This document shows, piece after piece, positions 9,468 through 18,299 of a stretch of DNA of 64,000 nucleotides. Source of the stretch: Nemertoderma westbladi. Lineage: Eukaryota; Xenacoelomorpha; Nemertodermatida; Nemertodermatidae. The notes below the pieces were generated by a model that did no database searches, had not been told where the DNA came from, and saw only the letters and a list, made by a program, of their open reading frames with translations. Where the stretch lies: contig JAUCBJ010001848.1 of NCBI GenBank assembly GCA_032718475.1, forward strand, positions 30,884-94,883. The letters run 5' to 3'. The position numbers and the translations under genes were made by a program. Within the stretch, counting starts at the first letter, position 1, and every line of letters starts with the position of its first letter.

Positions 9468-10487
9468 TTACCCCCCCCCCCCCCCCCCCCCCCCCGCCCG
9501 TACGGTCACACCAGTCTTGGGTCTGTCGGTCCCTGTAAGTGGGGTATTAATAAATGTATCCACGGCCCCTGGCTCCTCGAAAATACTCGAGCTAGCCCCA
9601 CTCTCAGACGCCCCTATTCGCGCCAGTTCCCGTTCGCGCGTGTGTATAGCTTTGTACCCTGTAAGCTCACCTTGACGTTTCTCTAGTTCTTTTCGCTCAC
9701 ACTCCTTCCTTGCCATTCTCTCTTTACACTCCCGTACGTCCCGCTCGGCCAATTCCAACTCTCTTCTAGCCCCCTCCCTTCATCTCGCCTCACGCTCTCT
9801 GCGTTCGTTTTCCTCTCTCTCCTCGCGTTCCTTGCACTCGTTTTCCTCTTTCGCCTCATGTTCCCTACGTTCCGCCTCACGCTCTGTGCGCTCATTTTTC
9901 TCTCTCGCCTCGCGCTCCTTTCACTCGTTTTCCTCTTTCGCCTCACATTCCCTACGTTCCGCCTCACGCTCTTTGCGCTCAATTTTCTCTCTCGCTACAC
10001 GTTCCCTGCGTTCCGCCTCACGCTCTTCTTGTTCCTTCCTCCCTACTTCCTCACACTCCCTAAGGCTTCTCGCGGCCCTTTCGGCCCTCTCTCCGGTTTC
10101 CTTAATCAACGCCATTTCCCTCTCTAGCAGCACTCTCCCCTCCTCTAACCGTCTACCTACTTCCCTTTGACCTTGCTCTATTAAATCGAGACGGTACGTG
10201 GCATTTATCTCTCTCACCCGTCTTCCTTTCGCAGAGGATGTAGCAGACTTATCGGTTGTAACGGATTCCCTCCGCCTCCCCGTCCTACTAACTTTTCCCC
10301 GCCTCCCGGAACTTCCTCTGACCGACGAGGCCGAATCCTCGGGGTTAACCTCGGATTCTTCGTCCTCAGGTCTCTCCCAACCCACTAATTTTACTCCCCG
10401 GGCATCGACTAAGTATGGCCCTACGTACACTACGCTAGGTTCCATACCCCTATACCGCATACAGTCAGACATACAGTCCCTCGGCAA
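9468..10487 (-). CDS. coiled-coil Gag-extension ORF with two in-frame TGA codons
   Basis: One frame runs from 10487 to 9468, broken by TGA at 9923-9921 and at 9782-9780. The first 90 residues hold a short unique domain (VVYVGPYLVDARGVKLVGW) and a Ser/Arg-rich stretch. The rest is Glu/Arg-rich coiled coil (REAERRECEAKEENE) arranged in 29-residue, 87-bp repeats at about 9790-10020. It ends in a run of glycines encoded by the homopolymer at 9471-9495, where the frame changes to that of the 7892-9424 ORF. I do not recognise a family; a multimerising structural role upstream of BEL Gag is an inference. The TGA codons may be decay, since neighbouring repeat units carry sense codons there. Confidence 0.6.
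9471..9495 (-). repeat. poly-G run (sense strand) at ORF junction
   Basis: A run of about 25 C on the plus strand, broken by a G near its right end, reads as G in the sense of the BEL element. It joins two ORFs in different frames. Similar runs are at 7901-7913 (13 C) and 8767-8777. Confidence 0.9.
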
Positions 10488-10566
10488 CCCCTCTCGCTCT
10501 CTCCTTGGCCAGTTCTCTTTGCCCGAAGCACATTAGGTAATAAAAGTGTCTATTCGACTCACCTAG

Positions 10567-11130
10567 TCATTTCCTCAGTCTCATCTCGTCTATCTTCGCC
10601 CCCTCTTTGGCCTCCTTTAACAGTTTCTGGGTCGCGTTGTAGGCCCGTCGAAGTCGATCAGAAACCCCGACGTCCTCGTCGCCGACCTCTCTTCTGTCTC
10701 TCCGGGTCCGACATCGTACCGTCGGCCCCACCGTCGCCGTTTCGGTGGGCCGCTCGTCGCCCTCGGCCTGTGGCTGGCCGGTGACATCGGTACTGACATC
10801 TCCTCCATCTCTCCGGGTCCGGCGTCGTACCGTCAGCCCCACCGTCGCCGTTTCGGTGGGCCGCTCGTCGCCCTCAGCCTGTGGCTGGCCGGCGACATCA
10901 GTACTTCGACCCACGTCCCGTGTCGACTCATCTCCTTCTCCCTCCTTTCCGCTCTCTCCTTCTCTCGGCTCGACCTCGGGTTCCAGGCGGCCCCCCTCAT
11001 CCTGAACTGCCGGATGACACGTTACCGATGGGTCCGGCGTTGTGGGCCTGTACCGCCTGGTTGCGGCCTCGCGGATCATTAATTCTTCGTCCGGGGTCCG
11101 CGTCGGCGTTGTCTCTCCCGACTGACTCAT
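10567..11130 (-). CDS. acidic low-complexity ORF at 5' end of the BEL-like element
   Basis: A 187-codon ORF starting at an ATG (MSQSGETTPTRTPDEE). It is rich in Glu, Arg, Thr and Pro and contains a 37-residue tandem duplication (111-bp period, around 10620-10860) with the words GQPQAEGDERPTETATVG. It ends with a helical, charged tail (LRRAYNATQKLLKEAKEG). No family recognised. It is the first ORF on the minus strand of the element and is followed 80 bp later by the coiled-coil ORF in another frame. The sequence just past its stop contains AG|GTGAGT, a possible splice donor. It could be an accessory or leader protein, or part of Gag after splicing. Confidence 0.5.
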   Translation of the reverse strand: MSQSGETTPTRTPDEELMIREAATRRYRPTTPDPSVTCHPAVQDEGGRLEPEVEPREGESGKEGEGDESTRDVGRSTDVAGQPQAEGDERPTETATVGLTVRRRTRRDGGDVSTDVTGQPQAEGDERPTETATVGPTVRCRTRRDRREVGDEDVGVSDRLRRAYNATQKLLKEAKEGAKIDEMRLRK

Positions 11131-11769
11131 CTCGCTTGGTTCGATTGGTGGAGTTTAGCTAGCTAGGGCGGCAACTCTGAATTTAATTACTGTGACGGGA
11201 TCCAGGAAGGATCCCGGTTTATCCGGTTGTTTAGTTCACGCGTCCCCGCCGTGTGTGAAAGGTAAAAAGAGTTCGTGTCGTTCGTCGTATATAATAATCG
11301 GCTGTACGGGTATATAGATATAGGTATAGATATAGATAATGTTGTCGTACATGGAAGGCGGGATACGGTAATTAAAGTCCCGGTCCTTCCCTAGCTAAAC
11401 TAACTAACCTAACTAGCACCAATACACCATACTAAGATAACTGAACTGAAATGATTACTGCCAACTGGCTATATTGCACGGGTTGGCCTTGTTAGTCTAC
11501 CTAATCGATGCCTTCCCCCCCCCCTGATTGGTTGATACCCTTGTTGGCGCCCTTTGGAGTGTTCCCGTTCACTCCACCTGTTCTCTCTTGGTTAGGGGTT
11601 TGGCCCCTGACCCTCATTGTGTGTTTCTCCTTCCCATTTTGTTGGGGTGGCACGAGTGATTGATTACCCAATCTCGTGGCCCCCAATATTGCTTATCGGC
11701 TTAACTTTATGGGGTGTTAGCGGGATTGAATAAGCTAACATACCACAACACCATGAATTACAGCGCGCT
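11131..11769. other. junction between two oppositely oriented BEL-type elements
   Basis: Non-coding. It should hold the 5' leader/LTR of the minus-strand element, but no second LTR copy is inside the window, so boundaries cannot be fixed. Contains a C run at 11515-11524 and a short AT-rich stretch with TATATAATAATCGG near 11290. Confidence 0.4.
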
Positions 11770-12918
11770 ATGATACTGGACGCACATGTACAACTCAAAC
11801 ACGTGGGTAGACACCACTGTCTATCACACTTACGCTCGAGGTTTGTACTGATTAGACCTAGTAAGGCACTGAGTTCGGTAACACGAAACTGTATGATTTG
11901 TAAGAAAGTGCACGTGAGGATAGGACACCAGGAAATGAGTGAACTACCACTAGCTAGATTACAGGCGTTTAGACCCCCTTTCACTGAGACGGGGATAGAC
12001 TGTTTTGGACCCATAATCGCGAAACGCGGAAGGGTACAGGTAAAACGTTGGGGATTGATCTTCACTTGCATGGCCAGCAGAGCTGTCCATATTGAGCGTG
12101 TGACAGATTTAACCACCAATGCCTTTATCCTAGCCTTACGGCGATTTATCGCTAGACGTGGATTGGTCAAATCCATTTACTGCGACCAAGGGACAAACTT
12201 TGTGGGTGCACGGAACGAGATAACCAGAGCTTTGAGAAAGTTGGACCAAAACCAGATTTCCGAGGAACTACGTTCTCACCATATTGTTTGGAATTTTAAT
12301 ACTCCAGACAGTCCGTGGAGAGGCGGCGTTTGGGAAAGGCTGATTGGCTCAATAAAAACAGCTATGGCTAAAGTGATACCGACGCAACACATTATGACAG
12401 ACGACCAACTGACGACGTTACTAATAGAAATCGAAGCGATCTTAAACACTAGACCGATCGCTTTGATCCCAGACAATAATGATGCACAGTTTGCCTTGAC
12501 ACCAGCGCACCTGCTTATGCAGGCGCCGACGACATTGTTGCCCATTTCGGTACCCGTTGATAGTGACGGATACTGCAACAAGGCTTGGAAAATCACTCAA
12601 CTACTTGCAAATAAATTCTGGGAAATATGGCAGAAATATTATTTGCCCTCTATTTCGACCAGAACCTCTTGGTATCTAAATACACGATGTTTGAGACGTG
12701 GTGACCATGTTTTATTGGCTGAAGCTAATCTGAAAAGACGGTTTTGGCTGACTGGAGTCATTTTGACCACACACCCTACATCCGGTGTAGTAAGGACCGT
12801 TACTGTTAGGACTATCGACGGGCGTACCGTAGATAGGCCTGTACAACGTCTCGTACTCCTAGAGGAAACTAGAAACGAGACAGGAGACTACAAATCTCCA
12901 CCCAATATTAGTAAATAG
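11770..12918 (+). CDS. BEL/Pao integrase with DUF5641-like tail, 5'-truncated pol
   Basis: 382 codons, intact. The N-terminus is the HHCC zinc-binding domain, already open upstream of the listed ATG (in-frame HHELQRA). Catalytic residues are all present: GIDCFGPI (D77), YCDQGTNF (D139) and GGVWERLIG (E189). The C-terminal part (LRRGDHVLLAEANLKRRFWLTGVI) matches the DUF5641 domain that ends BEL/Pao pols. It inserts element DNA into chromosomes. The RT half is missing; a TAA lies upstream at about 11730. The sequence differs strongly from the integrase at 2572-4327, so it comes from another BEL lineage. A DEDD-exonuclease-like ORF follows 740 bp downstream on the same strand. Confidence 0.93.
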   Translation: MILDAHVQLKHVGRHHCLSHLRSRFVLIRPSKALSSVTRNCMICKKVHVRIGHQEMSELPLARLQAFRPPFTETGIDCFGPIIAKRGRVQVKRWGLIFTCMASRAVHIERVTDLTTNAFILALRRFIARRGLVKSIYCDQGTNFVGARNEITRALRKLDQNQISEELRSHHIVWNFNTPDSPWRGGVWERLIGSIKTAMAKVIPTQHIMTDDQLTTLLIEIEAILNTRPIALIPDNNDAQFALTPAHLLMQAPTTLLPISVPVDSDGYCNKAWKITQLLANKFWEIWQKYYLPSISTRTSWYLNTRCLRRGDHVLLAEANLKRRFWLTGVILTTHPTSGVVRTVTVRTIDGRTVDRPVQRLVLLEETRNETGDYKSPPNISK

Positions 12919-13659
12919 ATGTGGGACCTTTGATGGCCGCCACATAGCTTTACCGTATTTTAGTAATTTTGTATTTTGTATTACTGTATGTGCATTTGTA
13001 ATCCTCTTCACTGTAGATAGAGACAGCGGTGGAATTCCATTGTCTTTATATGTGAACATGGAGGGTAGTACCCTTATGTATCACATAGGAGCGGGATTGT
13101 GTGTACAGTAGGAATGGAATTCCACTTGGAACCCACAAGTGAGACAATTTTTCAAAAATTATTAGACAAATCCATTTATTTGGATTTAAATTTAAGAAAA
13201 ACGATTCTCCAGTGAATGCAAATTCTAGAATACAGCTAGATAAAAATTAAAATTTGGGGAGGACAAGAGCGGATGGAAGGCTTGCGAGCCTACCGATAAA
13301 TTTTTTGGAAAAAGAAAACCGGCCTTGTTCTACGTAGTCGTGTCTACTATTATTTAGACCAATTAATTCTCGACTGCACTATTTTCTTTTGGGAATGTAG
13401 TGGGGAAATTAAAAGGTGAGTATTTTAGACTCGCGGCGAGTTTACCCGGAATTCGTTTTTTATCGGCACATTTTTTTTTTTTTGGATTAGGAGCCAGTGC
13501 GAAATCACGCGAACCCGAAATCATTAGGCAAATGGGTTGGGGTTTAGAGCAGAGTTGAGCCAAAAGCCGACAAACTCTAAGTCACCTCACATCTAACCTC
13601 TATTTTGTGCTTCATCTAGTAGAAACGTAACGATATGTAACCATATATATTCGTATACG
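12919..13659. other. spacer between integrase and exonuclease-like ORF
   Basis: Non-coding and AT-rich. It holds one copy of the GGAAGGCTTGCGAGCCTACCG word at 13275-13295 (preceded by a purine-rich GGGGAGGACAAGAGCGG) and an 11-T run near 13470. No LTR pair is visible, so I cannot say whether this is an LTR or an intergenic part of one element. Confidence 0.4.
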
Positions 13660-15723
13660 ATGGCGGAGAAGATGTATAAGGAGTTACGTCAAGGGTTTAC
13701 GCAAGAACAAGAGCACCAGGCGCCATTTAACCGTTATGGAGCTAAAAACTTTAGTGTGTTTGGAGTGGAGAGTATGGCTAGGAGTACAGCCAAGCTCGCT
13801 AAATCCAAGGCAGACCCGAATGTTACGCAACAGCAGTTGGACGCATATAACAAAAGAACGGAGGAATTACGCACGGAGTTCAATGCGTTATATCCCTACG
13901 ATGCGTTATGCGACGCTAGCGACATTTGCGAGGATCCAGACACGGAGATATGCCGATTGTATCATACGCTGCAATATTTGACGGTAAATGAACCTTTACC
14001 TGCAGCCAGAGACGAATTCGAAGGTATGCATCTTTATAGACGCGCCCGAGGAGCGGATCCAGAGAGCAAGGACGCGTTCTCCATATACAAACTGTTTTAT
14101 AAATGTGGAGCCTGTATGCGCGATCAAGACAACGCGATTCCTATGCGGTTGAACTCGGAGAACCCCGAGCCGATATTAGCGCGATGTTCACACCACCAAA
14201 GTCTACGTTACCAAGAAGGCGGATATCCTTTGACAAATCCGTATCATTCGTTTGAAATGAGTGGACCGAACGCGGGTGAGATCGTTATTTACGAACCCAA
14301 ATTAGTCGAACCAGACGTCTACAGCATGGTAGTGGACGAGTCTAATAAGTCGACACAAGAGAAACGGGAAGCTTTGAGCCTCTACAAGGCGTACAAGGCG
14401 TACGAGAAAGGCGAGATCGAGGAGTTCGGCGGAAGGCTCGTGGGCCTACCATTCTATTGGATATCCCACGATCAAACCGAACCCAAGGAGATGACACCCG
14501 AGCTCTTCGATAGTATCACCTTTGCTCAGCGTTTGTCGCAGAGACTACAGATACCTCATGTCGAGATGACGCGAGAACCTCAGCCCCATTCTACTGGAGC
14601 GATAGTACCGGTTGCGAGACCAACTAGTTTTCCTATTAGTATACCGACCCGGAAGGAGACAACTTACGAGATCCCTATAGTTGAACACCCGGAGATCATT
14701 TCGAACCTGGATTTCCTCCCATCGGTTACCTTTGGTGATGTGTTAGAGTCAGCCGAGTTGCGGAAAGTAATAGTTCAAAAAATCGTACGCAACGTGCCTC
14801 CACATATTACGGACTTTAAGGAAGTGGATGGCGCGGGGACGGATATCGCACCTTGTATCTTGCGAGGATATCTGATGAGAACGATTCGATTATGGATCGG
14901 AGTTGGAACGTTTGAGACCGACACCGATATCGCGACCAATTGGACCGGTAAACCTATTAGTTTCGATGATGAAAAGTCGATTGGGAGAATTTGGAACCCT
15001 ACCGACGATTTACTCGACGATTGGGATGTGACTAGCCGATCTCTAAAGGAGAATGGTTATATTTTTTACGATAATGAAGGAGGAAGCCATCAGCAAAGCC
15101 TCACTTCGAAGACTATACAGATTAGAGCACCAGATGGCGTGTTACATGTTTTCATCCGACAGAGGAGTGATAGGAAGATGCCTAAGCCGGAAGGAACGAC
15201 GCAAAGAAACGCGATGATAAAACGGATAGTTAAATCCATGGACCTGGCTTGTAGCATAGAAGCTAGGATGTTACCAAAGGCCGTGCGAGACGTTGTGTTT
15301 GACAAGAGCATCGTCAAGATCGGATCCGGTGTACGGGATGACCGTATTAGCGACTTTGCAGGGATGCCCACGGAAGAGGACCGATTGCCTACGCCATACG
15401 TGGATACTAGACCATTGTTGCTTTGGGCTATCGAGCAAGGATACTTTAGGGAGTATAACACGCTAAAAACTGGGACGGGTTATATCTCATATCTAATGTT
15501 CAGTTGGGATTACAAGGAGAGTAAGAGGAGCAAATACACGGACGTATACGGAGAGGGAGATACCCCCTGCGTAAACGAGTTCGAGTCACAGTTGAAGTGG
15601 CGAGGTTGCGTGTATTGGGCGATTACTTCACCTCCGCGAATAATCTTGCAATACTATTTAGCGATAGAATCTTCGGTTAACGTTTGTTTCATCGCGGATG
15701 TAGTATCCAGAACCCTAAAGTGA
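13660..15723 (+). CDS. 687-residue protein with C-terminal DEDD exonuclease-like domain
   Basis: An ATG-started ORF, intact to TGA 15721-15723. Residues 1-400 match nothing I recognise; they include Cys/His positions (CGACMRDQDNAIP ... CSHHQ, around 155-185) that could bind metal. From about residue 465 the order is that of RNase D/WRN-type exonucleases: YIFYDNEGG (D471/E473, motif I), a TIQIRAPDGVLHVFI strand pair, LPKAVRDVVFDKSIVKIGSGVRDD (D560, motif II), then PYVDTRPLL (D582) and a late LQYYLAIESS in the place of motif III. The expected role is 3'-5' trimming of nucleic acid ends, but the last catalytic Asp is not certain. The same frame continues past the TGA into the zinc-knuckle ORF at 15913. 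It lies downstream of a BEL/Pao integrase, like the ORF at 1-1411. Confidence 0.65.
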   Translation: MAEKMYKELRQGFTQEQEHQAPFNRYGAKNFSVFGVESMARSTAKLAKSKADPNVTQQQLDAYNKRTEELRTEFNALYPYDALCDASDICEDPDTEICRLYHTLQYLTVNEPLPAARDEFEGMHLYRRARGADPESKDAFSIYKLFYKCGACMRDQDNAIPMRLNSENPEPILARCSHHQSLRYQEGGYPLTNPYHSFEMSGPNAGEIVIYEPKLVEPDVYSMVVDESNKSTQEKREALSLYKAYKAYEKGEIEEFGGRLVGLPFYWISHDQTEPKEMTPELFDSITFAQRLSQRLQIPHVEMTREPQPHSTGAIVPVARPTSFPISIPTRKETTYEIPIVEHPEIISNLDFLPSVTFGDVLESAELRKVIVQKIVRNVPPHITDFKEVDGAGTDIAPCILRGYLMRTIRLWIGVGTFETDTDIATNWTGKPISFDDEKSIGRIWNPTDDLLDDWDVTSRSLKENGYIFYDNEGGSHQQSLTSKTIQIRAPDGVLHVFIRQRSDRKMPKPEGTTQRNAMIKRIVKSMDLACSIEARMLPKAVRDVVFDKSIVKIGSGVRDDRISDFAGMPTEEDRLPTPYVDTRPLLLWAIEQGYFREYNTLKTGTGYISYLMFSWDYKESKRSKYTDVYGEGDTPCVNEFESQLKWRGCVYWAITSPPRIILQYYLAIESSVNVCFIADVVSRTLK

Positions 15724-16821
15724 CACCCGTTATGTCTCGGCGAAGGACATACCTTTTACGATGGAGGAAGGACGCATACTGATGTATTCCGACGATTTCT
15801 CCAACCCTTTTATAACACCGATGCGCACTGCGAAGTTTTCACGCGAGCGGGACTTAGCGTTTTCAGGGACGTCTATCTCACTCACGCGGGAAGTCTAGTC
15901 GACAGACCGTCGATGTTAACGTTAGTACCCTACGACGGGGAACGCCACGCGGAATTCGAACGCCCGGAAGGATCCTGGAAGGCTCGCGAGCCTACCGCCC
16001 ATCACGACGATGTGGATCCGACCGAGTTGGCGCTAATAGACGAACCGTTGCGGCAACTCATAGAGATAGAGGAGAACCTTCCGAGGAAGACGCGAACTGA
16101 GATACGCGAGTTGGAGAAAAGCGATGCCATGGTTTGTGTACAACCTACGGAGACGAACATACCGACTGACCCGGATGATGAGAATTATCACGTGGACGGT
16201 AGCGCTCGCCCCATCGGAGATCTCATCTATGAGCGAGTTTGGTACCCTGCCAACACTATTTGTGGCAGATGCGGGGCAACTGGCCATCACGCAAAGAAAT
16301 CACGCAATCATCACGCAAAGAAGCACATATCTCTACCGGATTTAGTATGCAACTGGTGCAGGGATCAACGTTCGCACACTTTCTACACTTGCTGGCGTTT
16401 CGTGGCGCAGTGCACTTATTGTAATATTAAGGGCCATAGGGCATCCGAATGTCAACTTAGAGACGTCCCCTATGAGCACATGTCAGTTAAAATCGTTCGA
16501 CAGTTATTCGACCATTGGGAGGATCTAGCAGACGAGCATGTATCGACGCAGCGACGCCGTTTCCCTATGAGAGCACATTTGGGATTTTGGGCCGTAAACC
16601 CTCTCATAATGTCAAAGGAAGGATATGTATCGGCTATGCCTCAGTATGATGAATTGTTGGAGGTGTTGGATATATTGCCATTGGACAGCGGATTCAAAGT
16701 TGTGCGGGACTATTTCTTACAGGTGCACCCCGACAACAAGAATACTTGGAACTTTCAAACTGTGGTGAACAAGATTACCGCCGGAGAATTCGATAAACTG
16801 CGAGTTGAACAGCGGAATTGA
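15724..16821 (+). CDS. zinc-knuckle protein in frame with the exonuclease-like ORF
   Basis: The frame is open directly after the TGA at 15721; the first ATG is at 15913, giving 302 codons. From residue 117 there are three Cys/His motifs: CGRCGATGHHAKKS (CCHS, last Cys replaced), CNWCRDQRSHTFYTC (CCHC-like with one extra residue) and CTYCNIKGHRASEC (perfect CCHC). Such knuckles bind single-stranded nucleic acid and are typical of Gag nucleocapsid. HHAKK is duplicated between motifs 1 and 2. The C-terminal 130 residues (HLGFWAVNPLIM, YFLQVHP) are unrecognised. Either this is a separate gene, or it is the downstream part of one protein reached by readthrough of the TGA; the 63 open codons before the ATG favour the second. 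Confidence 0.6.
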   Translation, partial: HPLCLGEGHTFYDGGRTHTDVFRRFLQPFYNTDAHCEVFTRAGLSVFRDVYLTHAGSLVDRPSMLTLVPYDGERHAEFERPEGSWKAREPTAHHDDVDPTELALIDEPLRQLIEIEENLPRKTRTEIRELEKSDAMVCVQPTETNIPTDPDDENYHVDGSARPIGDLIYERVWYPANTICGRCGATGHHAKKSRNHHAKKHISLPDLVCNWCRDQRSHTFYTCWRFVAQCTYCNIKGHRASECQLRDVPYEHMSVKIVRQLFDHWEDLADEHVSTQRRRFPMRAHLGFWAVNPLIMSKEGYVSAMPQYDELLEVLDILPLDSGFKVVRDYFLQVHPDNKNTWNFQTVVNKITAGEFDKLRVEQRN

Positions 16822-16908
16822 GGAGCCCGGCATTCGATAGCTTAGGTATACCGGAGCGCATTTTATCACAAACGCGTAACCTCGTGTATTCTGGACGAGA
16901 CCGACGTT

Positions 16909-17391
16909 TTGCGTGAGACTGGCTTCAAGGCCACGTCGTTAGCAGAGAAGACGCGTCACCCACAGGATGATCAGCAATTTCGTATACTCAAAGCCCAGAA
17001 GGCCGGACAAGAAATAAAGAAGATAGTAAATGTCGCTGAGAGGACGACATCGAAGTCGCAAATCCGGATGACTCGGGGCACGGTTTCCCTTGCTAGAGAA
17101 CCACACGGATGGACGGGATACGCTTTGCCGGAACCCATTAGGATTCAAACGACGTCAGAGAGCGAGGTGTCAGCGGACGGAACAGTCCCACCCTTTCGAC
17201 TTCCTCCTAGCGTTGTGGAGACTCGATCCGATGTTAAGCCAACAGTTGGAATCGGACGAGGATTTAGAGGATTGAACGCACGATGGATGTGCGAAACTCC
17301 CATCGTCCCCTTTCCTAGTGTTTTTGAACCACCGACAACTCGACGCCGAAGTCCGAGCCCAGTTCGACATCGACCACCACCATCGCAATAG
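16909..17391 (+). CDS. basic Pro/Ser-rich tail ORF in the same frame
   Basis: 160 codons from a TTG. It is in the same reading frame as the two ORFs above and separated from them only by TGA (16819-16821) and TAG (16843-16845). Composition is Lys/Arg/Ser/Pro-rich, ending in RRRSPSPVRHRPPPSQ; no domain recognised. It is most simply the C-terminal tail of the same ancestral ORF. Confidence 0.45.
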   Translation: MRETGFKATSLAEKTRHPQDDQQFRILKAQKAGQEIKKIVNVAERTTSKSQIRMTRGTVSLAREPHGWTGYALPEPIRIQTTSESEVSADGTVPPFRLPPSVVETRSDVKPTVGIGRGFRGLNARWMCETPIVPFPSVFEPPTTRRRSPSPVRHRPPPSQ

Positions 17392-17439
17392 AGGACGTGG
17401 ACGAGCCCACTCAGCAAAGGAATAGGAAAGCGAGAAGAA

Positions 17440-17584
17440 GGAAGGCTTGCGAGCCTACCGATATTTGGATATTTATATTCGGATATTATATTTGGACACT
17501 ATATTTGGGTATTTATATCAGACATTATGTATGAATGTTGGATTTGGAGGAGCGAGATGGAAAGGAAGGCTTGCGAGCCTACCG
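17440..17584. repeat. two copies of a 21-bp word with GGCTTGCGAGCC hairpin
   Basis: The 21-bp word beginning GGAAGGCTTGCGAGCC and ending TACCG occurs at 17440-17460 and 17564-17584, at 13275-13295, and with one change at 15977-15997 inside the zinc-knuckle ORF. The core GGCTTGCGAGCC is a near-palindrome. Confidence 0.85.
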
Positions 17585-18020
17585 TTAGCAATTAGTGCTC
17601 AGGAGAAGATATCCAGACCAGCAGGACGAACTTTCATATCGTCAAAGGGACACTTTAAGACTTATTTAAAGGATTTTAGCGCTTTATGTTTATTTTATAT
17701 TTGAACTGATTTAATTTGGTGGAAGTTTATTATGTATATTTACAATATAAAGATTTATTGAAAGAAGTTACAATTATTTGTTCGATTTGTTTTGATTTAT
17801 TTGTTCTGATTTGTTTGATTTGTTTATCTTGATAACCGAAAGCATTTTGTATTTTAGGCACTAAAGTTAATTGGTAAATTTGTATTTGTATGTACGATCG
17901 ATTGTATTTACGCCGTATCTGCAATATTAAGTATGCAATAATTAGATAGTGATTATTTTATTTTTTAGGCCCCACCAGTAGATTTAGAATTAGTTTGTAA
18001 ATATTTTGTATTTCGATTGG

Positions 18021-18047
18021 TGAAAACAGTCTTACTTACTGTTTTCA
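18021..18047. repeat. perfect 10-bp stem-loop
   Basis: TGAAAACAGT and ACTGTTTTCA flank a 7-base loop. No U-run follows, so it is not an obvious terminator; function unknown. The surrounding 17.6-18.2 kb is AT-rich and otherwise empty. Confidence 0.6.
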
Positions 18048-18189
18048 TGGAGCGGTGATGAATTATTTCACTATTAGATAGCATTTGTAGTTTAACTTTA
18101 ACGTAAAAACTTTCGAAAATCCGACGCATTTTGAGTAAGTTACAGTAATGTAATATGCCTATTCATATTTGTATACATAAAACCCCTAG

Positions 18190-18275
18190 TTACTCTCGTG
18201 GTGTAGTGGTCAGATTGTTAAGGCGTTGGTTACATTACAGATAGGTTACGAGTTCGAATCCCGGTCGGGAAATTT
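18190..18275 (+). repeat. tRNA-like Pol III promoter (SINE head)
   Basis: A perfect A box (TGGTGTAGTGG, 18199-18209) and B box (AGTTCGAATCC, 18251-18261) are 41 bp apart. No good acceptor stem or clear anticodon arm can be drawn, so it is more likely a tRNA-derived SINE head than a working tRNA gene. Confidence 0.6.
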
Positions 18276-18299
18276 GTATTTTGGGGCCATTTATTTTCA

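Noticed and set aside
8907-9686. 259-codon plus-strand ORF with many prolines
   Set aside because: Antisense of the Gly/Val-rich repeats and the poly-G run of the Gag extension.
9683-9982. 99-codon Arg/Ser-rich minus-strand ORF
   Set aside because: Alternative frame of the 87-bp coiled-coil repeats; the Glu-rich frame is the longer and more coherent one.
18021-18047. Histone-type 3' stem-loop or terminator
   Set aside because: Stem sequence and loop do not match the histone consensus and there is no histone ORF or U-run.
18190-18275. Functional tRNA gene
   Set aside because: A and B boxes are good, but the acceptor stem and anticodon arm do not pair properly; treated as a SINE head.
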